From contig JACTAT010000056.1 in assembly GCA_014526335.1 (NCBI GenBank), positions 1,341,206 through 1,405,205 of the forward strand: a stretch of DNA of 64,000 nt, written 5' to 3'. Numbering within the stretch: the first letter of the stretch is position 1; each line of letters starts with the position of its first letter. The notes beneath the pieces are model-generated. The model ran no database searches and was not told where the DNA came from. It saw only the letters and a list, made by a program, of their open reading frames with translations. The stretch is from Chrysaora quinquecirrha (taxonomy: Eukaryota > Cnidaria > Scyphozoa > Semaeostomeae > Pelagiidae). Position numbers and translations under genes: made by a program. Of the stretch, positions 54,462-64,000 are shown piece after piece.

Positions 54462-55492
54462 TATTCTTCATTGAGCATGAAACCAGAAACCGATACGTCA
54501 TCTTCTGGTTTGCTTTGCCTCTGTGGGTTTCTTATTTTGGGTGGTTCAATCACAAGGAAATAGTACGCAACATCTCAAAAGCGTTAAGAACTTATTTTTT
54601 TTAACAAAGCAGCGTAAATAGACTGCCCAAGTGTGACGTCATCAAAAATCTATTTTTAGAATTTCGAAATTTGCTCAAAATTTTGTGAAAGAGCGTCAAA
54701 AATAATGCTTATTCGTGCAAAAATCAGTTAAATATGTCGAGCCACTGCCGGGCGGCACGGCAAAATCGGTCGTGCGAAGATTTTAGCTCGAGCTAAAGTC
54801 ACTGTTTGATTCAGGTTCTATCTCGGCGTCGGAAGTATGCCTGAGCAATCTCGCTATAATAGGCACTGAACAAAACCTTGTCGTATCATCGCGTATCTGC
54901 TGCTAACACTGCCCAATTTTATCCGTACGCGTAGGGTGACCATCGTAGCTAAACACCACTACGTGCAAGGCTTGCCAGAAGAAAGGACTTTCCTAGTTAT
55001 GGGGGGGGGGGTGCTCTTCAAGCAACAGATTTCGTTTGTAAAATAACACCTGTTGTATAGCCTGGTTCTCATATCTACCATTTATTAGAACATGAATTTT
55101 TAACGTTGATGAACCAAAAAAGTTTGTTTCTTGCTCGTGGGCGAACATTTCTGGGTTATATCAAAACGAGGTTCTTTGTTTTCTGGGTAACAGGGGGACG
55201 GAGGATCATCGATCATCACAGACAAGCAGGCATATGAGAACAAGGTTTTGTTATAAAATAAAGAACAAAGATTAAAAGAAAATAATTTTTAATCGACCTA
55301 AATTTAAGTTATAAAAAGTTACAAAACAAGTTTAACTTTCGATAAAAAACTTCATGAATGAACAATAGTTAGCTAGAAGTGATTTAGAGCTTCAGTAGAG
55401 TACTAAATTTAAATAGGCCAGAAATAGGCTATAATAGATAAAACTCAATTTCTGTTTCATATGTATTCATCGTGTCTGTACTCTTGAAGCTA

Positions 55493-58400
55493 TTATTTCC
55501 AATTCCACCTCCTTCTACCATTGCTCGGCGTTCCACCAATGTACATACGTGTTCCAGGAGGTCTTACCGATCTTATTGGGTCATTTACATGTCTTGTTTC
55601 ATCTAAAAAACAGCAAAATAAAAATCAACACAACGCCAAGCTCAAGCCCCCCCCCTCCCGGCCTCTCTGCTTCCGACGGCCCAATTCACAAACTTTGACA
55701 TGCCTTAAGGCAGGATTTCTTAAAACGAAGTACATTAAAAAATGATACAGTCTTGGGGTCTTTAGTAAGGGTAAGCAACTTGGAATACTTAAATTCATAC
55801 ACACATCATAAATAAAAAAATACATACCCTGATTGAGGTCTTCTTCGTAATCATCATAATCAGGTTCAAAATCCAGGCTTTCGTCGTCACTGTCTTCGAC
55901 TGGACCATAGTCCCAGTAATCTCTTATCTCCTTCTTCTCTCCTTGCACGAAGTCTAAAAATAATGCAGTCACAAACTACACTGGTTGGTTTCGATAAACT
56001 TAGGCCTTTCAGACTTATACCTATTACCCATTACCTAATACCCGTTACCTAATACCTAATATCTATTACCTATTATATTACCTATAATCTACAGTAATAC
56101 CTAATACTTATTACCTAATACACTCTTTTTTTTTATAAGAATACTATAAATTTTGTCCAGCCTCAATATTCTTAAAAAATGTTCGTTTTGAGCCTGAATA
56201 TATTCTTAAAGTATTCTTATTTTTCAAATCTGATATGCGGTTTTAGGGGAACATAGTTAAAAGAAAAATCATCTCATATGGTCGAGCGAAAGAAATATTT
56301 AACTATTATAACAAAAGAATGTTGTTAACAATCATGAAGTTTCGTTCTAACATTGCAAAACAGGCATCTGCCGAAAAATGAGACAGAAATATGGAAGAGC
56401 TGAGGCTGAGCATATTCTTACAATATTCTTAAAAATAGGATGATTCTGAGCCTGAATATTCTTATAAACAATATTCTTATAAAAAAAGAGTGTATTGCGA
56501 TAGACATCTAGTAAGCAACAATTGCATACTAGTATACCCGAAAATCGAAAATGTTTCCGCTGTTTATCGCAATTTTGAAGTTTTGTACTACTCAAAAACT
56601 ATTACTTATTACCTAATAGCTAATACCTATTACCTTCAAATAAAAAAATATTCGATGCACAAGTCCTTTGTAAGGAACTCCATGCTATTATTTTTTTTCC
56701 AAAATTAAGGAACTTTTAGGAACTCAGGGCCGTCGAGAGCCAGCTCGGGCCCTGGAGTTATCCGGAGGGGCGGGCCCTAAAGGGGGTTTGGGAAACGAGA
56801 AAATTTTTGTGACCACGCCCTCTAAACTCTCGGAAAATGAGGGAACCGCCCTTTTATAATATGTATCATGAAAAATAATTTGAGTATTTCACGCAAGGTT
56901 ATTGAAAAGACAGTATTGGTGAGAAATTAGCATCGTTTTGTGTTAGTAAAATAAAAATAAAATATTTGGAACAAAGTTTCAAACTCTCAAAATAACACTT
57001 TTCGCGCTTTCATGTTTGCAAAATCGTTAATAATGTCATTAAAGTCAACAGTTCTTGCAATTTCGCTCTCGATGCTCAATACTGCGAGGTCTGTCAGACT
57101 GTCCTGAGTCAATAAAATTTTAGGGTAATAACAAAATGTTATGGTCCATAATTTTTACGGACCCCTTCGGGGCCCGGGCCCCGGACCTTTTACCCCCCTA
57201 CCCCCCTCTCGACGGTACTGGGAACTATAAAGGCTCGGATGAAAAACAAGAATAATTTTTTCAACATGACGGTTTATACAATTAACTACCATATATAACA
57301 ACATATTTCAAATCGTACGCCCCCAAAACGCACCATTATGATTTCTTTAATTTTTTTGTCTTCTACATGTAGGTTCCTTATGAAGTGGTTCTTTATAAAA
57401 CAACGTGTAGCATCACCTCACAATTAGCGGGAAATTTAGGGGGTCTGGTAGCCAAACTAGCTCGTTGCCGAGGAGACCAAGTTCCTGTTACTGTGTGAAA
57501 GTTTCTGCATGAAAGATGGATTCCCGTTTTTCCGGTGGGAACGGGAACAGGAATGCGGACGGGCACGGAATCTTCAGCAACATTTACCTGGTCAACGTCG
57601 TAATTTTCTTCAACTTATAATGCTATATAAATTTAGATGATTGCAACCTCAGATCTCACGTTAACCGAAATTTAAATTTGACGCGCTTGTAGAAAATCAC
57701 ATTTAGATTGATTCTCCGTTTTCCTATCTGTTTTTGTCCCGTGAAAAACGGACAGAAAACTGTTCCCGTTCGAAAATTAGATAAGCAAAGTGCGCATTCT
57801 CTCGAAATTATTTTCCCTTTCCCGTTGCCAAAAGTAGTGTATCTAGACTTGCTTCCCAAGTCCCAAACTTTTGCTCACATTGAATTGAATTGGCGTTGTT
57901 GTTGTTCGCTTCAGTCAGTTAGTTTGAGCGTCCAGCAATTCAATTCAGTAGCGATAACTACTGTGCTACTCATGTAGTAAGTCTATAGTGGCTTGGTCAT
58001 TGAACTAAGTCTATAGTCCATAAGTCTAAGTCAAAAGTCAGTTCGGAACGAGCAGAGATAGTAACAAGTGACAGAAATAATGAGGTTTGGTTGTAAAGCT
58101 GATGGAGGCGGGGACTCGCCCAACGGCGGGACCGCAGTAGAAGAAGATAAGTTGCCAAAAGGACAAGTGGGAAATCCCCACTCTACCTATGCTTTAGCTT
58201 CCCACAGCTTGTCCACACCAATCTGATCTGATACATTCTCGGCACCTGGGTACACGTATTAAAATACACGCATTTTTTTTTATAAGGAAGTTCGGCTCAG
58301 GGTCAGTACTGAAAATTCCTTAACTGATGGTGAAAATTGAGTACTCAATATTCCTTAGCAATTCCTTAACTTCTTACTTTGTGATTCTTAAAAACAACCA

Positions 58401-58690
58401 ATGTTCAAGGAAATATAGGTCATAAAGGTTTCAGGAGACGAGTAGAAATGAATACTGATTGAAAACCATTGGCGATAAGTATTGCTTGCTCTGTTAATTC
58501 AAAACTTCAGGTTTTAATCGAAATACTAAGTTAAAGAAAAAGTCAGATTAAAATTCCTTAAGTTTTTGCCAGCCCGAGTACTACCTTCCTTATAAAGCAC
58601 TTCCTTATAAAAAAAATGCGTGTATTAAAAAGTAATACCTCCAATTCCAACCAAGAACAGAGCTGCCAATAGTTTCACAACAGTCTTCAT
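55493..58690 (-). CDS. Secreted cationic-peptide precursor 3, contig B copy
   Basis: Exons 58639-58690 (signal peptide MKTVVKLLAALFLVGIG), 55828-55953 (acidic) and 55493-55602 (tail ending NGRRRWNWK). Intact, 95 residues, phase-1 introns. Exon lengths match A exactly. Intron 1 contains two TA-flanked MITEs (56121-56492, B only, and 58267-58622). It lacks the exon-3 fragment and foldback insertion seen in A. Confidence 0.85.
56121..56492. mobile_element. MITE with CACTCTTTTTTTTT ends, TA duplication, B only
   Basis: The inverted ends read CACTCTTTTTTTTTATAAGA and its near-complement. The empty site in contig A is CCTAATATTGCG near 23787, giving a clean TA target. Mariner-type MITE in intron 1 of peptide gene 3. 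Confidence 0.85.
56725..57220. repeat. B-only insertion with GGGCC-rich ends
   Basis: About 500 bp between AGGAACT words, starting CAGGGCCGTCGAGAGCCAGC and ending CCCTCTCGACGGTACTGGGA. The roughly complementary ends (CCGTCGAGAG/CTCTCGACGG) suggest an inverted-repeat element. Contig A has an uninterrupted AGGAACTATAAAGG at 24000-24014. Confidence 0.65.
58267..58622. mobile_element. MITE with CACGCATTTTTT ends, intact copy (B)
   Basis: Flanked by TA; in contig A the same element is split by a 1.8-kb insertion (25077-27256). Confidence 0.75.
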
Positions 58691-59500
58691 CTTTGTGGAG
58701 TACAAACTGAGAATTGTTCAGGCCTTCTTTCTGCGTTCTGCCGGTTGTTGCATAACAAAACACAACGGCTGTCGTTATGATTGCAATTAATCGAATTTTT
58801 TGTTTTGTTGTGTTACCATCCCAATTCCCACTCACGAAACCATTTTCCAACTTTGTCATTTGTTTTGCCTATTCTATAAATTCATTTCATACCCCAGCTG
58901 GGGGTATGAGTAAATTTATGATGATGATGATGATGATGATGATGCCTGATTCTCTCTGGGATTGGCTAGAATTGGCTAATCTCCATGCTGATTGGCCACT
59001 TTGAATAACTGCTATTCGGTTTTTGTTCGAATGAAAGGAATTAGCTCATTCATTGCAACTGGCGCGGCAGTAGGTCGAAATTGAGTGAGCATCCTTTGGG
59101 GTTGAATTGAAGTGCCAACTCATTATGCCTTTCCGGGCGATATCACGTCTGAAATCACCATTTTGTTATCCATAAAAAGGAGAACGAGAAACGGGGCGGA
59201 GAATGGAATGGGGAGTGGAATTTGGAATGTTTTTGGCATTAGAACTAGGAGCAAGAATACAAGATAGGAATAGAGCGAAAACCTTTCAGTTTCATGTAAT
59301 ATATAGTATTATGAAAACAACTTTGAGGAAAAGTAATGACAAGGTATGTTTTAAGTTAGGCAAAAAACCATGTGAAATCGAAATATATCCTATAGCTGTA
59401 TATTCCTGTAAAAATCTGCTATTGTTAGAATATTTCTAGAAGAGTAAAATTATTAATATAAGTCGTATTCATTAGGTTAGTTTTATTATATTTTCCAATG

Positions 59501-62350
59501 TCATTTCTTCCAACCACCCCATCTCCTTCTGCTATTTCCTGGTGGGAGGTAATATTTCATAGCACTCCTGGTATTACCACGAATTTTACGAATCTTCGAA
59601 AGTCTAGGTGCAGGGTCTTCAAACTTATCCTCGTCTAAGAAATAATATCAATGATAATAAGAAGGTCTAAATACGAGTTTCTTTCTAATTTAACGTTCCA
59701 TCTTGAGAAGTTCACATAAGATTCAATTCATATTTCAGAAAAATTCCATACAGTAAGTCAGCATTTTCTACGACCATGAACTTGGTAACTTATGTTATGA
59801 ATGAGAACAGGGAAGGTACACCACGCTAGCGAATCTATAATCGCTACTGTGGTGGATAATCACTACTGTGGTGGTACTATTTGCGTACTGTGGTGGTAGT
59901 TTCTGCGTACTGTGGTGGATAATCACTACTTGTGGTGGTTTACTATGCTTGCGGTGGTGGCAGTTTTGGCGTACTGTGGTGGATAATCACTACTTGTGGT
60001 GGGTTACTATGCTTGCGGTGGTGGCAGTTTTGGCGTACTGTGGTGGATTTTGTGGTTTTTTCTTGCTTGATCTATAGAGTTTTGCTATGATTTCGTATTC
60101 ACCACATAAAGCATTATAACCCACCACAAGTAGTGATTATCCACCACAGTGCAAAAAACTACCACCACAGTACGCAAATAGTACCACCACAGTAGTGATT
60201 ATCCACCACAGTACGCCAAAACTGCCACCACCGCAAGCATAGTAACCAACCACAAGTAGTGATTATCTACCACAGTACACAGAAACTACCACCACAGTGC
60301 ATAAATAGTACCACTACAGTAGTGATTATCCACCACAGTAGTGATTATAGATTCGCTAGCGTGAATATGTACTGTAAAAACTTCTTCTTAAACACTCTAT
60401 TTACAATTACTGACATTACATGGACTACACATCTTTACCCTGCGCATCTTGGTTAGTTACACTATTCTATCAGAACTGTGTGTTGCTCCTCTAGGCAACT
60501 TGAACTCAAACCTCTAACGAATCATCTTAGCCGCTCCCTGGCCGAAGCCAGAGAGCAGCCCTACTTTGAACTGCAATACGAACTAACGATTGACGGAGGA
60601 TACCGGGGGTAACTCCCATATGTATGGGTACGGGATGTGCCATTTTTTGAGGTTCCTTTTTAGGGGTGGAAAATAAATTTTGGGGTATCAAATTTGCTAA
60701 ATTTACAAACTTGGGATATCATTTTTGCTAAGATGATCAATTTTGACAATAACTGCCAAATAAATTTCAGCTTTATAACTCTAAAACAGACTTTTTGAGT
60801 ATTTCTATGTACTATATTCATATTTCTTTTTGAACTTTGGGGTATACTTTTTAGAATTTTCATAAATTTTGGGGTCAACTTTTTATTACGAAAATGGCAC
60901 ACCCCCGCCACTGATCTATTGAAGTTACCCCCCCCCGGGGGGAGGATAACAGCCGATAACTTAAGGATAACTAACCTAGAGAAGGCGTAACTCGCTATTT
61001 TATTACTCACCGAGCAGATTTGCATCACGTGGTGCTTGCATAGCACCTATAAACTTCCTGTCAACCTTATTTCGCTTTATTTGGCGTAATCATTGTGCCA
61101 ACATTTTTACTAGTGATTTTACTTGGGCAAATAACTTCACAACAACTTCAAAACATACCTTCGTTTTCTTCTTTTCTGTAATCATCATCATAATCATCAT
61201 AATTCGGATCAAAATCTGCGCTGTCATCTTCTCCATCTTCAGCCCGACCGGCCGGACCAAATTCTGAGTAATCTGGTATCTTCCCTCCTTGCACCATGTC
61301 TGTTAAAAATCAAATGTTTGTGAAGCTATTCCTCTCTTTTTTACATTGCAGTTTTATAAAAAACTGCATTCATCAAGAATTAAGAATTTCATTCACAGCT
61401 TTTTCAAGAAACTCGTTGCCTTGCCTGATTTACTAGGTTGTTTTGATATTGATTTTTGGAACTGGTAACGAGCTTGTTGTTATAGTGACCAAACTTCAAG
61501 ATAGATTTCTTCTATCTTCAGATTTTTGAAAGTTCACGAAAAAAGTACGAAAGTTCTCGGTTCTTGCTTCAATCGGTTTCTATGGTTTCCTTGTTTCTAT
61601 CTTACATACACGCTTTTTTTTAAGGAACCACTTTATAAGGAAACTACATGTAGAAGGCCCGAAAATTTAAAGAACTTATACTACTAAAGAGAAAATCAAT
61701 AAGGAACTTTTCAATGTTCAATACTTTTATCACTGCAAATAATCAAGAATTAGAAAGCCCGTTCCATTCATTTGCAGTCGAAAATCACATAAATTGTACT
61801 TTGCGCATGTATCAAATGTTTCCTTGAGCAGTTTCGAGCTTTGCTTACATGCAAATGTCTCTGTACGTAGTCATTAAACTGTATGTGCAGTTAAAAAAAT
61901 AAGGAACTATTAAAGAACTTTTGGAACTACAATCGTCCCAAAAGAGGTCAAAAAATAAGGAACTTTAAGAACTAGGCCATGAGCTAGGTTCTTTAAAAAA
62001 AAGCGTGTACATACGCTGGGAACCAGAGCCTCAAATGGCCAAGGGAGTGGAAATTGAGAAACGAAGAAACGTTAGAGTCGACACATTTTTGATTAAGATT
62101 TCGTATTGAGGTCAGCAATTGAAGCAAGAGATGCAAGAAGCCTGTGCTTTTTTCTTAGTTTGTTCTAAAATTTTGACCAAATCCAGTCTCATGTTCTTTT
62201 AAAATCAAAATCTTCCTCATTTTGAACTGTCATTTTATACGACTTTACACATTGTATCCAAAAATCATAGCATAGAGTTATTGCAAAAAGCAGTACAATA
62301 CCTGAAGTTCCCGCAAATAAAAGAACGGCTAAAACCACAAGAGTTTTCAT
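59501..62350 (-). CDS. Secreted cationic-peptide precursor 4, contig B copy
   Basis: Exons 62302-62350 (signal peptide MKTLVVLAVLLFAGTS, identical to A), 61159-61299 (acidic, begins DMVQGGKIPDYSEFG) and 59501-59634 (tail). Predicted 107 residues with phase-1 introns. The tail is longer than in A: it begins DEDKFEDPAPRLSKIRKIRG and ends YYLPPGNSRRRWGGWKK before TGA. The tail thus differs from A gene 4 while exons 1 and 2 are nearly identical. It matches instead the orphan fragment at 25841-25900 of A. Confidence 0.87.
59821..60364. mobile_element. Foldback element, GTGGTGG family (B)
   Basis: Orthologue of 28384-28935, bounded by CACGCTAGCGAATCT and its complement, in intron 2 of peptide gene 4. 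Confidence 0.8.
61609..62007. mobile_element. MITE with CACGCTTTTTTTTAAGGAAC ends (B)
   Basis: Orthologue of 30179-30575, flanked by TA, in intron 1 of peptide gene 4. Confidence 0.65.
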
Positions 62351-63085
62351 CTTCAGCATTTTATTTCTTGTTGAGCCAAGCGGCCTTTTACTTTTTCCTT
62401 ATTTTCCGAGGAAGAATCGAGGAGTGACTGGCGTTGGCCTGGTTTTCGATAAATAAACAACTGCCTTTCTCTGCCACCCTCCGAATGCATTTTAAAGCTG
62501 TGATTAAAACTCATTGTGATATATTCAAAGGAGGAACAGAAAAAATAACGAATCAAAGAAGGCCTCTTGCGTGTCATTATGCTTTACAGTATCGGCAGCA
62601 TCACCTCGCAATTCCAATTTTGTTATCTATAAAAGAGAGACCACGGAACTGGAATCGGAACGGAATTAGCCTCGGACTCCAGGGGAACGTTAAACTTTCA
62701 ATGGTATACGCTCTTTTTGTAAGAAAAATTTTATGAGGGCTCCAGCTTGGATTTGGGTGAAAAAATAGGAACCAGCTGAGGGCAAACTGAGGTCGGACTT
62801 TGTAAAAGCCTTGGAAAGCGGGCTTAATAGTGAACTATTGGTTGTCGGGAAACCCGCGTACCTTTGCGCTGTCCCGCGGCTGCATGTTCATTGTTTATGC
62901 TTTGTTTTTAGCTTTTTATTGTTCATATGAAATCACTGTAGTTACCATAATCTGACCATGTGTGTTTATTTTTATTTATAGCAACGAATATAATTATTTT
63001 ACACCTTTTTTATTTTACTCTGATATGATTGGCTAATTTGTAATGTTGTCATAGGGATTTTCTGTTTGTAATTTGTAGATTCGTC
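62351..63085. other. Upstream region of peptide gene 4 (B) to contig end
   Basis: Nearly identical to A 30917-31571, with a small insertion at about 62920-62990. It holds the conserved upstream block. The contig stops before the gene 5 equivalent. Confidence 0.5.
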
Positions 63086-63585
63086 NNNNNNNNNNNNNNN
63101 NNNNNNNNNNNNNNNNNNNNNNNNNNNNNNNNNNNNNNNNNNNNNNNNNNNNNNNNNNNNNNNNNNNNNNNNNNNNNNNNNNNNNNNNNNNNNNNNNNNN
63201 NNNNNNNNNNNNNNNNNNNNNNNNNNNNNNNNNNNNNNNNNNNNNNNNNNNNNNNNNNNNNNNNNNNNNNNNNNNNNNNNNNNNNNNNNNNNNNNNNNNN
63301 NNNNNNNNNNNNNNNNNNNNNNNNNNNNNNNNNNNNNNNNNNNNNNNNNNNNNNNNNNNNNNNNNNNNNNNNNNNNNNNNNNNNNNNNNNNNNNNNNNNN
63401 NNNNNNNNNNNNNNNNNNNNNNNNNNNNNNNNNNNNNNNNNNNNNNNNNNNNNNNNNNNNNNNNNNNNNNNNNNNNNNNNNNNNNNNNNNNNNNNNNNNN
63501 NNNNNNNNNNNNNNNNNNNNNNNNNNNNNNNNNNNNNNNNNNNNNNNNNNNNNNNNNNNNNNNNNNNNNNNNNNNNNNNNNNNNN
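63086..63585. other. Assembly gap, 500 N
   Basis: Second gap of exactly 500 N, separating contig B from C. Confidence 1.

Positions 63586-64000
<415 letters not shown>

Overview
Eukaryotic genomic DNA, most likely from a marine invertebrate. An anthozoan cnidarian is my best guess, based on the gene style and repeat content; no single marker proves it. Genes are intron-rich with GT-AG splice sites, and the space between exons is filled with transposons, short inverted-repeat elements and ATC/GAT microsatellites. Two runs of exactly 500 N (33912-34411 and 63086-63585) split the window into three contigs: A (1-33911), B (34412-63085) and C (63586-64000).

A and B are two versions of the same locus in the same order and orientation. 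A from about 1387 to 31571 aligns to B from 34412 to 63085, at roughly 95-99% identity where I compared them by eye, broken by many insertions present in only one copy. This is either uncollapsed haplotypes scaffolded end to end, or a true ~30 kb tandem duplication. Each copy has (i) plus-strand exons of a focadhesin-like gene (A 282-5926, B 35560-45741), where A lacks two exons that B has, and (ii) a minus-strand array of small secreted-peptide genes. Contig C starts inside a plus-strand exon of cytoplasmic dynein heavy chain (AAA4 P-loop).

The most interesting content is the peptide array. Five paralogous genes in A (one truncated by the contig end, one frameshifted) and four in B share one plan: exon 1 encodes a signal peptide beginning MK, exon 2 a strongly acidic segment, and exon 3 a cationic C-terminus ending in RRRWxW followed by lysine. 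All introns are phase 1. The open reading frames are so split by introns that ordinary ORF calling misses them. The plan (signal, acidic pro-piece, cationic aromatic tail) resembles host-defence peptide precursors such as Hydra arminins, but I recognise no family by sequence. Two subfamilies are visible: genes 1-2 and genes 3-5.

Mobile elements: contig A carries a 6.5 kb BEL/Pao LTR retrotransposon (9685-16188) between peptide genes 1 and 2, with near-identical LTRs but several frameshifts. Contig B carries a short non-autonomous LTR element (36765-38856), a Penelope-like GIY-YIG fragment and a LINE 3' end. Several inverted-repeat elements with clean target duplications and, in some cases, visible empty sites in the other copy lie in introns and spacers.
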